Assembly: GCA_037189585.1 (NCBI GenBank)
Contig: JBBCJA010000010.1
Coordinates: forward strand, 1 to 64,000
Direction of reading: 5' to 3'
DNA length: 64,000 nt
DNA from: JAEXNA01 sp037189585
GTDB lineage: Bacteria; Vulcanimicrobiota; Xenobia; Xenobiales; JADMJV01
A program made the position numbers and the translations under genes. The first letter of the stretch is position 1, and every line of letters begins with the position of its first letter. Of this stretch, positions 26,721 through 35,004 are shown in pieces. The notes beneath the pieces were generated by a model. That model was not told the origin of the DNA, made no database searches, and saw only the letters and a list, made by a program, of their open reading frames with translations.

Positions 26721-26830
26721 CGTATACTTCAAGCGAACGCGGAGCGCGCTCCCCAACCCCACGCCGCGCGTGCACTTCGAGCGGACGCATAGCGCCTTCC
26801 CCAATCCCGCGCACCGCGTGCACTCCGAAC
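26721..26830. repeat. 48-bp repeat array, locus A (about three units)
   Basis: Three degenerate units in exact 48-bp register: anchor 5-mers tatac at 26723, tgcac at 26771 and tgcac at 26819. The unit includes tgcacttcgagcgga, a CCCCAA box and a GC-rich cgcgcaccgcg end. The same unit makes up locus B at 49682-50020. It occupies most of the 417-bp gap between the 3D-domain gene and the exported repeat protein, which otherwise holds the 14-bp palindrome and a terminator hairpin. Confidence 0.8.
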
Positions 26831-26856
26831 AAGCCGCAACGAAGGGGACAGAAACG

Positions 26857-26889
26857 CTCAGAGCACCCCGGGTTACGAGGTGCTCTGAG
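26857..26889 (-). terminator. strong hairpin terminating the exported repeat-protein gene
   Basis: CTCAGAGCACC and GGTGCTCTGAG form a perfect 11-bp stem with an 11-nt loop, 21 nt beyond the stop of the leftward gene at 26911. The trailing sequence on the minus strand (cgtttctgtcccc) is only moderately T-rich, so this is a stem-loop terminator or 3'-end stabiliser rather than a textbook intrinsic terminator. Confidence 0.7.
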
Positions 26890-26910
26890 AAGCTAAGAAC
26901 TAATTATTCT

Positions 26911-28032
26911 CTAGAAGCCGGAGACGGGGCGGACCTCAGAGGCTTGAAAGCCTTGCGGGGTGGCGCGACCAATCACTTCGATCATCTTTCCGGGAATCAG
27001 CAAGTCGGGCGGAGCGGAGCTTCCAACACCCAACAAAACTCGTTGAGGCTGCGGGCTAGTGAAAGGCTGCACCACGATATAGCCTTTCTCGATATTCACC
27101 TCGAGCAGATTACCCGAAATCTTGTTTCCACTCATGCCGTAGTTACCGGCAATCCCCATCATATCGTTGGCGGCGGAGTAGTCACCGTCGTCGTCATCAG
27201 CGATTCCCATCAAATTCGAGGACTGGCCGGTTCCCAGATTGGAGTTCGAGTAAGGGTTTTGCATAGCCGCCTGAGCATAGGGATTAGCGCCCCCTGTGGG
27301 ATCCATCCCCATCTGGCCGTAAGGATTCATCCCTCCCGTCGGGTCCATCCCTGGCTGAGCGTAAGGATTCATTCCACCACTCGCGTCCATTCCAGGTGCT
27401 GGAATCATACCCAGAGAAGGGTCCACAGCCGTGTTACTGTTCCCGTAGGGGCTGATCCCCATCTGCTCCAAAGGTGCCGTCATCGACTGCCCCTGGTTCA
27501 TGTACTGCGTGGAAGTCGTGGGTTGCCCCATACTATTGTGAGCATTCGAGTTCGAGGGAGCACCAGGAGAGACCGAGTGGTTATCTTGGGTGGGCATGTT
27601 GACGTGCCCACCATGACCGACCGATGCCAAGGTTTGGTGAGGGGCGTGTTGCCCCACGGGAGCGCCCGCCGGAATACCTCCCGTTCCGTTGGTGCTGGCG
27701 TAGTCGCCCACCTCAGTGTAGTAAGGGGCCTTCGCGCCCTGAGCTACAATCTGTGAAGAGTTGTGCCAGGCCACCACCTTACCCGCCTTCAGCTGCTTAG
27801 CCCCCAGCGAGCCGATCACTTCGACCGAAATTTTGGAGCCGACGCGGAAAGCTCCGACGTTGGTATCCTTGGTCGCGGTGAAGGTGCGGGTGGAACCGTC
27901 ATCCATCGTGATGACAAGGACGCCATTACCAAACGACTTAAGCCGACCTGCCATGGTCGGATGGGCATGGGCTGCCATCATGACGGACATCCAAAGACTG
28001 AGGGCTAAAACAAACGAACGGGTTTTCTTCAT
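26911..28032 (-). CDS. exported Met/Gly/Pro/Asn-rich repeat protein with flanking beta domains
   Basis: 373 aa, SD GGAGAG before the ATG. A Sec signal ends at MAAHAHP. Residues ~28-95 are a small beta domain (GRLKSFGNGVLVITMDDGSTRTFTAT...VGSKISVEVIG), of the OB or DUF5666 kind. Residues ~110-300 are low complexity, with tandem GMDPTGGMNPYGQ-like units (about 13 residues, four copies near 215-265) and many Met, Asn and Gln. A second beta segment (GNLLEVNIEKGYIVVQPF...PGKMIEVIGRATPQGF) closes the protein. It is probably envelope-associated; no enzymatic motif is seen. It lies downstream of the SPFH gene on the same strand, with a 173-bp gap that likely carries its own promoter. Confidence 0.75.
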   Translation of the reverse strand: MKKTRSFVLALSLWMSVMMAAHAHPTMAGRLKSFGNGVLVITMDDGSTRTFTATKDTNVGAFRVGSKISVEVIGSLGAKQLKAGKVVAWHNSSQIVAQGAKAPYYTEVGDYASTNGTGGIPAGAPVGQHAPHQTLASVGHGGHVNMPTQDNHSVSPGAPSNSNAHNSMGQPTTSTQYMNQGQSMTAPLEQMGISPYGNSNTAVDPSLGMIPAPGMDASGGMNPYAQPGMDPTGGMNPYGQMGMDPTGGANPYAQAAMQNPYSNSNLGTGQSSNLMGIADDDDGDYSAANDMMGIAGNYGMSGNKISGNLLEVNIEKGYIVVQPFTSPQPQRVLLGVGSSAPPDLLIPGKMIEVIGRATPQGFQASEVRPVSGF

Positions 28033-28205
28033 GGAACTCTCCGGGCTTCACTATAACAGAACGACACGTCTCATAGGAAGTTCTTAACATGTTGTTTACA
28101 GGCTAGACCGATTTACTGTAGCCAAACTCTCAAAAAACTTCCCCATAAACTAAAACAGAGCGCCGACACTCGCACGTCGACATTCTGTGGTACCTCAAAA
28201 ACCTT

Positions 28206-29426
28206 CTATCCCTGGATCGCGGCGACCTTGGCCTCGAACTCTTCCTGGGTTAGGACGCCCATCTCCACGAGCTCGCGAAGCTTGGCGATCTTGGCCTGGT
28301 TGGGGTCGGCGGGAGGTCCCTCCGGAGCCTGTCCCTGGGGAGGATGGCCTTGCTGAGGTGGATAGCCCTGGGGAGGCTGCCCTTGCTGAGGCGGATAGCC
28401 CTGTTGAGGAGGGTAACCTCCCTGCGGGGGATAGCCGCCCTGTGGAGGATAGCCCGGCGGTGGGTAGCCTGGAGGCGGATAGCCGGGGTAGCCGCCCTGT
28501 GGAGGATAACCCATGCTCTGCTGCATCATCTGCGGGAACATCATTCCCATGCCCATTCCCATACCGGCCGACATCGCTTGTCCACCGGTGCCGGGGTTCT
28601 TGGCCGCTTCCAGCATCGCGTTGGAAGCTTGGAACTGAGTGTATGCGTTCGGGCCCGAGATACCCAGAGCGCCCATCTTGGCTCGCATACGGAAGGCCTC
28701 TTGGATCTCCTCCGGTACCGAGATGTCGCTGATAAAGAAGTCTTGAAGCTCGATCCCGTACTTGCCGAAATCCTCGCGCAGCTTGAACTTCATGGCCGCG
28801 GCCATGTCCTCGGTGTTGGAACGGATCTTGCCGTAAGACTCGAAGGTCGTGCCGATCAGGTCGTTGAGCTTGGTACGCACACTTCCCATCAGGAAGTTGC
28901 GCACTTCCTGAGCCGAGTACATACGGCGGCCGCCGACAACCTCGTTGATGAAAAGCTTGGGGTCGGTCACGCGGACCTTGAACTCACCGAAGGCTCGCAA
29001 CTGAACCCATCCGAGGTCAGGGTCCTTCAGATCGATCGGGTTCGGCGTACCCCACTTCATGTCGTCGATCACCATCTGATTGACGAAGAAGACCTCCGCC
29101 GAGAAGATGTTGTGACCGCCGGTCACATGTTTGATGATGTTCATCAGGAGGGGGAGGTTGGCCGTTTCCAGCGTGTGGGTTCCCGCCCCGAAGACGTCGA
29201 GGGCTTGGCCCTGATAGAAAAATACAGCGGCCTGATTGGGTCGAACGATCAACTGAGCGCCGAACTTGATATCGGCCGGCCCGTTCTCGGGAAATCTCTT
29301 GACGATGACCTTGGGATCGTAATCGCGCCATTCAATGACCTCGATCAGTCCCTCGGTGGCACCAGTCACAGAATTCGTCACAGAATTCACGCCGTCGGAG
29401 ACGGCACGCTTGAGGCGTCCAAACAT
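28206..29426 (-). CDS. SPFH-domain protein with YPPQGG-type repeats and C-terminal SHOCT domain
   Basis: 406 aa. Residues ~30-270 form the SPFH/band-7-like domain of the bacterial 'virion core protein'/YdjI group: EVIEWRDYDPKVIVKRFP, GAQLIVRPNQAAVFFYQGQALDVFGAGTHTLET, VRVTDPKLFINEVVGG, YGIELQDFFISDISVPEEIQE. A Met/Gly-rich segment (AMSAGMGMGMGMMFPQMMQQ) and a Pro/Gly/Tyr/Gln linker of repeated GYPPQ units follow. The end (IAKLRELVEMGVLTQEEFEAKVAAI) is a SHOCT helix pair. Such proteins assemble large membrane-associated complexes. It is coupled (3-nt gap) to the coiled-coil gene upstream, which is probably its partner. Confidence 0.87.
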   Translation of the reverse strand: MFGRLKRAVSDGVNSVTNSVTGATEGLIEVIEWRDYDPKVIVKRFPENGPADIKFGAQLIVRPNQAAVFFYQGQALDVFGAGTHTLETANLPLLMNIIKHVTGGHNIFSAEVFFVNQMVIDDMKWGTPNPIDLKDPDLGWVQLRAFGEFKVRVTDPKLFINEVVGGRRMYSAQEVRNFLMGSVRTKLNDLIGTTFESYGKIRSNTEDMAAAMKFKLREDFGKYGIELQDFFISDISVPEEIQEAFRMRAKMGALGISGPNAYTQFQASNAMLEAAKNPGTGGQAMSAGMGMGMGMMFPQMMQQSMGYPPQGGYPGYPPPGYPPPGYPPQGGYPPQGGYPPQQGYPPQQGQPPQGYPPQQGHPPQGQAPEGPPADPNQAKIAKLRELVEMGVLTQEEFEAKVAAIQG

Positions 29427-29429
29427 GGC

Positions 29430-29963
29430 TTACTCCAATCCCTTCAAAATTTTCTCGCGTCCATCCAAACTACTGTTGAGGCCGTTGAGAACACTCTTCA
29501 CTCCACTGATGGCGGCGTTGACGTTGTCGTTGGTCTCAGCGGCACTTCGCAGAGTTCCGAGCTTGTCATCGAGGCTCTCGATCTCACCCAGCAAAGCGAG
29601 ATCGTACTCGTAGATCCGATCGAGAAGCTCGGTATCGATGTCTTGTATCGAGAAGAAATTCCCACCGGCGGAACCGGCGGAACGGATCCGATTATTGACC
29701 TTATCTATGCCGTTGGACAGGCTATCCAACTCCGTCATATACTTCAATCCACCACCGGAAAGCAGAGCGCCACCGATATCCTGGACCTCGAGTTTCTTGG
29801 ACGAGAGCAATTTTGACAGATATTCTCGGTGAACCGTGTCGGCGTGGCGCCTCTTCTGGCGGTCCAGATACCCCTCGAATCCGGGCACCTTCTTAACAAG
29901 CTCTTCCAGCTTTGCCCCTAGACCCTGACGGTTGTCGAGGCGTAGATCCTTGACCTCTTCCAT
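29430..29963 (-). CDS. coiled-coil protein coupled to the SPFH protein
   Basis: 177 aa, soluble and highly charged. Long helices with heptad pattern run through most of it (LGAKLEELVKKVPGFEGYLDRQKRRHADTVHREYLSKLL; YEYDLALLGEIESLDDKLGTLRSAAETNDNVNAAISGVKSVL). A Gly/Ser turn sits near residues 66-72 and 94-100. No signal or membrane segment. Its stop is 3 nt before the SPFH start, and similar small helical proteins often sit beside SPFH/virion-core genes, so an accessory or assembly role is inferred. Confidence 0.72.
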   Translation of the reverse strand: MEEVKDLRLDNRQGLGAKLEELVKKVPGFEGYLDRQKRRHADTVHREYLSKLLSSKKLEVQDIGGALLSGGGLKYMTELDSLSNGIDKVNNRIRSAGSAGGNFFSIQDIDTELLDRIYEYDLALLGEIESLDDKLGTLRSAAETNDNVNAAISGVKSVLNGLNSSLDGREKILKGLE

Positions 29964-30031
29964 GCTGTTCCTCTTTCTCGGGCATTTCCCGACACTGCCA
30001 CTATAGAGAAATTTTCCCTGATGAGCAATGC

Positions 30032-32041
30032 TTATTTAACAACTTCGCCAAACTTTAGAAAACTCTTGGTTACAAATCGCAAAAACCGAGAAGCGATGGC
30101 GTAGGCTAGCACACCGAAGATGGCCCCAAAGAGAACCCCGAGCACCACCCGAATCATCGTGACATCTAAAGGAGTATGAACGTGAGCGAAGGTGTCGACG
30201 ATACCCGCCTGTCCGATAGCCGCCAGCAACACGCCGACTAAGCTAGGGAGAAACTTGAGTTCTCGAGCCAGAAGTGGAGTACAGATCAAAGCCGGATGAG
30301 CCAGCAAAAACTCCTTAAAGCGAGGACGAACTCCTAAAGCCTGGTCCAAAAACACGCGCAGATAGCGCTCGCTATCGCTGGCCGCGGCTCCGGCCTCGTT
30401 TCCAGTACGCAACAAAAGCAGGCCCAAAGCAGCCACGACAATGCCCAGAATGACGGCTTGATAGACCCGCAGCGAAGCCATCAGACCATCGATCCACTGA
30501 CCTTTGTCGTAACGCTTAAGACAAAAAGCCGCCACGATGACAAGGGGCGCCCCCAAAGTCAAAAGCTTGACTCCTCGAAATCTGTCAAGACCTAACAAGA
30601 AAGTCGTATCCGGCAGCAGAGCGGCCACCCACAGACCGGTCAACAACGAGATCACGCTAGTCAACGCCAAAAGGCGCAGGCCGTCCTGCCAATGCGGTTT
30701 CCGACTCGGAGGTACTCCGATGACACAGGGGTAGACCCAGTGAAGGAAGGCCCAGGTCGGACCCCCGACACCAACCGCTAAGGCCAGAAGCGAGCGAAAG
30801 AGGACGGACTTCCCGATGGCAAGCGCCCCCAAGCCTCCGACCACGGGAAGAGCGAGAAGCGCGCCGACCCACCAACCCGCCCGAGTCACTCCTACAGCTT
30901 GTAGCAGAAGGAGGGCCAGAGCCCCCGCTCCCAACGACATCACGGCAATCGCCACTGGGTGGGGAGCTGGCGATCCTTGGACAAAGGTCGACGCCAGTCC
31001 GGTGGAAGAAAGCTCTTTGGGGAGCTGAAAGAGAAATTCGTCATCAAGCTCTGGCTTGCCCGGCACCGCGAAAGGTCGCACATAAAGAACACGCAGATTC
31101 CGCTCGCGCGCTCCTAGGGAATACATTCCCAGCACACGATACGGACTAAGCTTTTGCTGGTGAGCCGGCGACACGGCCATGACTCGAGAAACCTGCCCCG
31201 GCAGCGCTCGCACCAAAAATTCGATACCGAGCTGCTGAGCGCGTTGAGGAAGTTCGATATAACCGAGCTTCCAGCCGGTGGCGGTCAGGTTCTCTTGAGT
31301 CGTCTCCAGAGCATCGGGATATCCAACTGCCTCATTGAGTGCTCCCCCGAAAATGAGGCCCTGAACATCGGGCAGCTCACGCCAGAGCTTGAACAGTTCG
31401 ATAATCTGCTCGGGCGATAGACCTGGGCTGTTCTCCGGCCGCAGCCACACCTTGAAACCTCGCTCGCTCCATTGGCGAATACTGCCGTTGTCGAAGCCCA
31501 GCGAACGAAGTCGAAGCTGTCTCACAGCCATCGGCACGAAGAGAACGCGGTCATCGAGAATCAGCTGCACCTCATTGGCATCGAGCGTAACCTGCAAAGT
31601 ACGCGCCACATCCCTGGCTATCGCGGTGTCGGCGAAAAGCAGGTAGCAGCCGGGCTTCTGGGCACTCCACTTGCCGACGTTGAAGAGCGAGGCGGTGGCG
31701 AACTCTTGACTTTTAGGGGAGACCAGCCCCCCCCCTTTGAGAGCGAGATCGAACTCCTGATAGTTGAGCGGAGTCGCCAACCCCCGCTCCACCAAGTCCT
31801 CCAGGTGAAGCTCGCCGAAAGCCAGCGACGAAATACCCGCATCCTTGAGCCGGTCGGGAAGTTTGTCACCCTCGGCCTTGAGGACGGACTGCCAGTCCAG
31901 CAAGGACTGGCAGTCCAGAAGAATCTCGGAATTCTTGAGCGTTCCCTCGGCCCGTAAACGGGCGGCGAGTCCGGGCAAGCCCGCGAGAAAACCGATCAGG
32001 ACAAGAGCGAGCAAGACTCGCTCGGAAAAAAGCTTGTCCAA
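30032..32041 (-). CDS. DUF5693 family polytopic membrane protein
   Basis: 669 aa from a TTG at 32041. An N-terminal anchor (ERVLLALVLIGFLAGLPGLAARL) is followed by a large outside domain to about residue 350 (LKDAGISSLAFGELHLEDLVERG; GSIRQWSERGFKVWLRPENSP; VQGLIFGGALNEAVGYP; FLVRALPGQVSRVMAVSP). About nine membrane segments follow, to the end. This is the DUF5693 layout. In Firmicutes and some other phyla it sits next to polysaccharide pyruvyl transferase and envelope-polymer genes; no such neighbour is here. Probably an envelope polysaccharide function; unproven. It starts 10 bp after the DUF697 gene ends. Confidence 0.82.
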   Translation of the reverse strand: MDKLFSERVLLALVLIGFLAGLPGLAARLRAEGTLKNSEILLDCQSLLDWQSVLKAEGDKLPDRLKDAGISSLAFGELHLEDLVERGLATPLNYQEFDLALKGGGLVSPKSQEFATASLFNVGKWSAQKPGCYLLFADTAIARDVARTLQVTLDANEVQLILDDRVLFVPMAVRQLRLRSLGFDNGSIRQWSERGFKVWLRPENSPGLSPEQIIELFKLWRELPDVQGLIFGGALNEAVGYPDALETTQENLTATGWKLGYIELPQRAQQLGIEFLVRALPGQVSRVMAVSPAHQQKLSPYRVLGMYSLGARERNLRVLYVRPFAVPGKPELDDEFLFQLPKELSSTGLASTFVQGSPAPHPVAIAVMSLGAGALALLLLQAVGVTRAGWWVGALLALPVVGGLGALAIGKSVLFRSLLALAVGVGGPTWAFLHWVYPCVIGVPPSRKPHWQDGLRLLALTSVISLLTGLWVAALLPDTTFLLGLDRFRGVKLLTLGAPLVIVAAFCLKRYDKGQWIDGLMASLRVYQAVILGIVVAALGLLLLRTGNEAGAAASDSERYLRVFLDQALGVRPRFKEFLLAHPALICTPLLARELKFLPSLVGVLLAAIGQAGIVDTFAHVHTPLDVTMIRVVLGVLFGAIFGVLAYAIASRFLRFVTKSFLKFGEVVK
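31886..31916. repeat. 13-bp perfect inverted repeat inside the DUF5693 gene
   Basis: GGACTGCCAGTCC, AGCAA, GGACTGGCAGTCC: a 13-bp stem with a 5-nt loop. It encodes the duplicated DCQSLLDWQS part of the protein near residues 43-52. Being inside the coding region and near the 5' end, it may affect mRNA structure, or may simply be a small inverted duplication. Confidence 0.75.
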
Positions 32042-32050
32042 AGTCGCGAC

Positions 32051-33502
32051 CTAGGTGCCTTCCTTGGCCGGCCCATCGTCCGACTTTTTGCGCGACTTAC
32101 CTTTGCTCGTGGCAGACCCATTCTTCTTAGAACTTTTAGCGGGCGAGCGGCTCGACTTGCGCGCTCGAGGCTTGATCGTGGACCCCTCATCTTCTCCCGG
32201 CTCAGTGGATGCCTCCGACTGTCCCTGATGGATCGCCTCCTCGGGCTGTCCAGCCACGGGCGGACTGGTCGACACGGCATCCATCTCGACGGTGGGCTCT
32301 AGCGCCGGCGAGCTGGACTCCTCTTCCTCAGCCTCGGCCTTCTGCGCCATCTCCTGAGCGACCGCCTCACGAAGCATCTGCTCTTCATGATCGCGGGCCT
32401 CAGCCAGCGCTCCACCGACCACTGGGTCGGCCAGAACCTGCTCGGCGGTGGTCAGCCCTTCCACCAGGTCGATGACCTCGGTGCCGCCGACTCCGACTTC
32501 ATCGATCGACTGTCCTGCCAGGATCCGGCGAAACAAAAGCTGAGCTTCTTTGGCTCCGGCTTCGTGGGAGCGGCGCAGAAGTTCTCGCCGCACTTCATCG
32601 GAGTCCGGCTGACCCATGTGGTAGAAAAGGCGGCTCGCCTCCCCCACCGCGAAAGTCCCGGCGAAGGCGATGCTGGCTTTGGTTCCGGGTCGAAAACCGC
32701 CCGGAAGCAGCTTGACCAGCGCGCGCGAAACGCCTCGGAAACCGAACGCTCCGCCCACGATGGGCCAGAGTTCGCTGATCCGGTCAAAAAAGTCCAACGG
32801 TCGACCATGAACCGCGGCGATGACGAAAGAGAGTCGAAGTTGGCTAGAGGTGAGCATCATGGTCTCCGCCGAGGTCGCCAACATGGCCAAGACAGGGCCT
32901 ATGCCCGGGACCGAACGGAGAGGCAGCGAGCTGATGCCCGAGCGCACTCCGTTGCGAAGCGCCGTGCGCCGAGTGAGAACCTTACAGAAGGTCTCTCGCA
33001 GTAGCGTCCAGTCTCGCGCCAGCACGAGAGAGATCTGGGGCAAACTCGCCAGCAGCAGGCGTAAAAAATAGGATCCGGGTTCAGCCGTCGGAAGAGCTCG
33101 GACGGTCGGCAAGGTCAGGTCTTTCTCATGATAAGCCTTGGCCTGGTCGTCTCCTGCTTCACAGATCCACAGCGTCTTGACGTGAAGTGGAATCTTCGAA
33201 GCGAGCTCTTCCAAGGTCTCCACGTCGGGAGGGCCTTCCGGAAAGTAGACCACGCATGCGTCACAAGTACGAAGCTCTTTGACGTCACTCTCATCAAGGG
33301 ACCAGGAGATCACGATCAAGTCGTCATCGGGGTGGTCCTCATCGATTCCAACGATCGGCTCTCCCAAAAACTCTCGAACGGTCGACGCCGCCCCTTCCGG
33401 AGCCAGCAGCGCCAAGCGGCAGCCGCGATCGAGAATCTGCTGTAGTTGATTGAGAGAATATCGGACCCGAAAGGCCTGATAGAGAATTTCCAGGGTATTC
33501 AT
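32051..33502 (-). CDS. DUF697 (YcjF-like) domain protein with basic C-terminal tail
   Basis: 483 aa from ATG 33502; a reading from 33574 only adds a basic leader over the tRNA terminator. Residues ~1-140 resemble a GTPase-like fold without a P-loop (LALLAPEGAASTVREFLGE; LIVISWSLDESDV; CVVYFPEGP). Residues ~175-325 match DUF697: GISSLPLRSVPGIGPVLAMLATSAETMMLTSSQLRLSFVIAAVHG, IVGGAFGFRGVSRALVKLLPG, GTKASIAFAGTFAVGEASRLFY; this includes membrane-associated hydrophobic helices. The last ~110 residues are acidic, then Lys/Ser/Pro-rich. Members of the family often pair with dynamin-like GTPases. First gene of the leftward block downstream of the tRNAs. Confidence 0.75.
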   Translation of the reverse strand: MNTLEILYQAFRVRYSLNQLQQILDRGCRLALLAPEGAASTVREFLGEPIVGIDEDHPDDDLIVISWSLDESDVKELRTCDACVVYFPEGPPDVETLEELASKIPLHVKTLWICEAGDDQAKAYHEKDLTLPTVRALPTAEPGSYFLRLLLASLPQISLVLARDWTLLRETFCKVLTRRTALRNGVRSGISSLPLRSVPGIGPVLAMLATSAETMMLTSSQLRLSFVIAAVHGRPLDFFDRISELWPIVGGAFGFRGVSRALVKLLPGGFRPGTKASIAFAGTFAVGEASRLFYHMGQPDSDEVRRELLRRSHEAGAKEAQLLFRRILAGQSIDEVGVGGTEVIDLVEGLTTAEQVLADPVVGGALAEARDHEEQMLREAVAQEMAQKAEAEEEESSSPALEPTVEMDAVSTSPPVAGQPEEAIHQGQSEASTEPGEDEGSTIKPRARKSSRSPAKSSKKNGSATSKGKSRKKSDDGPAKEGT

Positions 33503-33585
33503 GTGGTGGCTCGCTTCTCGCTCGAACGATGTCCGCCTGCCAAACCGGCGACGCTCGAATTTGTCGCGAGGCACCGCGAAGAAGA

Positions 33586-33613
33586 AGAGGCCTCCCCTCG
33601 CGGAGAAGCCTCT
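33586..33613 (-). terminator. rho-independent terminator after the tRNA operon
   Basis: On the minus strand AGAGGCTTCTCC, a GCGA tetraloop and GGGGAGGCCTCT form a 12-bp stem with two G-U pairs, followed by TCTTCTTC. It starts 2 nt beyond the CCA of tRNA-Val and separates the tRNA operon from the DUF697 gene. Confidence 0.85.
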
Positions 33614-33614
33614 G

Positions 33615-33691
<77 letters not shown>

Positions 33692-33697
33692 TTACTA

Positions 33698-33771
33698 TGG
33701 AGGTGACGAGCAGAATCGAACTGCTGTACAAGGTTTTGCAGACCTTTGCCTAACCACTCGGCCACGTCACC
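33698..33771 (-). tRNA. tRNA-Cys (GCA)
   Basis: 74 nt including encoded CCA. Acceptor GGTGACG pairs with CGTCACC. The anticodon stem AAGGT/ACCTT holds loop CTGCAAA, giving anticodon GCA. T arm AGCAGTTCGATTCTGCT. It lies 6 nt from tRNA-Val and 8 nt from tRNA-Gly. Confidence 0.95.
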
Positions 33772-33779
33772 ATTCTAGT

Positions 33780-33854
33780 TGGAGCGGAAGACGAGACTCG
33801 AACTCGCGACCCTCTGCTTGGGAAGCAGATGCTCTACCACTGAGCTACTCCCGC
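33780..33854 (-). tRNA. tRNA-Gly (CCC)
   Basis: 75 nt including encoded CCA. Acceptor GCGGGAG pairs with CTTCCGC (one G-U pair). Anticodon stem TCTGC/GCAGA with loop TTCCCAA gives anticodon CCC. T arm GCGAGTTCGAGTCTCG(T). First tRNA of the operon, preceded by a good promoter. Confidence 0.95.
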
Positions 33855-33868
33855 ACCTTTCGGCCCGA

Positions 33869-33897
33869 ATCATAGCAAATGGCGTTCTCAGTGTCTA
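33869..33897 (-). promoter_or_regulatory. sigma70-type promoter of the tRNA operon
   Basis: Minus strand: -35 TAGACA (33892-33897), 17-bp spacer, -10 TATGAT (33869-33874), each five of six matches to consensus. The -10 is followed by a GC-rich TCGGGCC discriminator, as is usual for stringently controlled stable-RNA promoters, and lies 14 nt before the tRNA-Gly 5' end. A second TTGACA lies further upstream at 33916-33921. Confidence 0.7.
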
Positions 33898-33968
33898 CAT
33901 TACCGCCGACCTGGTTGTCAAGTGAATTTTGAAGAGGCAGGCGAACCCAATCTTGACGTGAAGCCAAA

Positions 33969-34994
33969 ATGATGACGATGACTCCTCTTGAGGAAGAACA
34001 AAGACTTCGCGCGGTTTCCAATCTTTGTCTTCTCGACCGACCCGAGGACGAACGTTTTCGACGAATCACCCGGCTCATCCAACGCCATTTTTCGGTCAGC
34101 GCTTGCTCCATCACTCTGCTCGACCGCGATCGGCAATTCTCGGTCTCCCAACAGGGGCTTCCGTCAAGGGAAACGCCACGCTCGGAGTCCCTCTGCGCGC
34201 TGGTGGTGGAGGGTAAGGCGCCCCTGGTCATTTCCGACCTCTCGACCCATGACCAGAGCAAAAGCTTTCATGGTCTTCTTCAAGACCTGAAGTATCGCTT
34301 TTATGCCGGCGTGCCTCTCTGGTCTCCGGAAGGGTGGCCCGTGGGAGCGCTCTGCCTGCTCGACCACGAATGTCGGGAGTTCTCCTCAGAGGATCTCGAG
34401 TCGCTATCCGACTTCGCCGTCATCGTGGAAGACGAGATCGCGATGGGTCGGGTGGACCGCACCAATCATGACCTGGTCGCCGAGGTCGAACGACTCCGCA
34501 TGCGAGCTTTTGTCGACGCCTTGACGGGCGTTTGGAATCGAGGAGCGCTGTTCGATCTGCTCGGGCGCGAACGTGAACGGGCCCAGCGTGGAACCAAGCC
34601 CTTGTCAGTGGCCATGGTCGACATCGATTTCTTCAAAAAAGTCAACGACACTCACGGACACCTGGTCGGTGACGAGGTTCTCAAGGAGCTGTGCGCGCGG
34701 CTCAAAACCGCCGTTCGTCCCTACGACGCGGTCGGTCGCTACGGTGGCGAGGAGTTTGTCGTGGTCTTCCCGGAGACGACCTCCGAAGAGGCGCTAACCT
34801 TGGGAGAACGCCTGCGCCTCGTGGTCGCGGAGCCGGATTTCGCGGTGAGCGGACTGGAGCTACCGATCACGATCAGTGTTGGCCTGGCCACCTCTCAGGG
34901 CTCCGAAGATCGAGTGGAGGACCTTTTAGCGCGGGCCGACGGAGCGCTTTATACCGCCAAACGGACAGGGAGGAACCGAGTCGTCTCGGGTTAG
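33969..34994 (+). CDS. GAF-GGDEF diguanylate cyclase
   Basis: 341 aa, cytoplasmic. Residues ~25-160 are a GAF sensor domain (FRRITRLIQRHFSVSACSITLLDRDRQ; SESLCALVV; FYAGVPLWSPEGWPVGALCLLD). Residues ~178-340 are a GGDEF domain with DALTGVWNRGAL, MVDIDFFKKVNDTHGHLVGDEVL and the active-site loop GGEEF at 259-263. The inhibitory I-site RPYD (Arg250, Asp253) sits five residues before it, so product inhibition by cyclic-di-GMP is expected. It should make c-di-GMP in response to a small ligand or redox signal. No PilZ or EAL partner is in the window. The AEC transporter follows 10 bp later and may be co-transcribed. Confidence 0.95.
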   Translation: MMTMTPLEEEQRLRAVSNLCLLDRPEDERFRRITRLIQRHFSVSACSITLLDRDRQFSVSQQGLPSRETPRSESLCALVVEGKAPLVISDLSTHDQSKSFHGLLQDLKYRFYAGVPLWSPEGWPVGALCLLDHECREFSSEDLESLSDFAVIVEDEIAMGRVDRTNHDLVAEVERLRMRAFVDALTGVWNRGALFDLLGRERERAQRGTKPLSVAMVDIDFFKKVNDTHGHLVGDEVLKELCARLKTAVRPYDAVGRYGGEEFVVVFPETTSEEALTLGERLRLVVAEPDFAVSGLELPITISVGLATSQGSEDRVEDLLARADGALYTAKRTGRNRVVSG

Positions 34995-35004
34995 TGGTCC
35001 GTCC

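Noticed and set aside
28344..29816. 490-aa frame opposite the SPFH and coiled-coil genes
   Set aside because: Spans two coupled genes on the other strand; its repeats mirror the YPPQGG-coding DNA.
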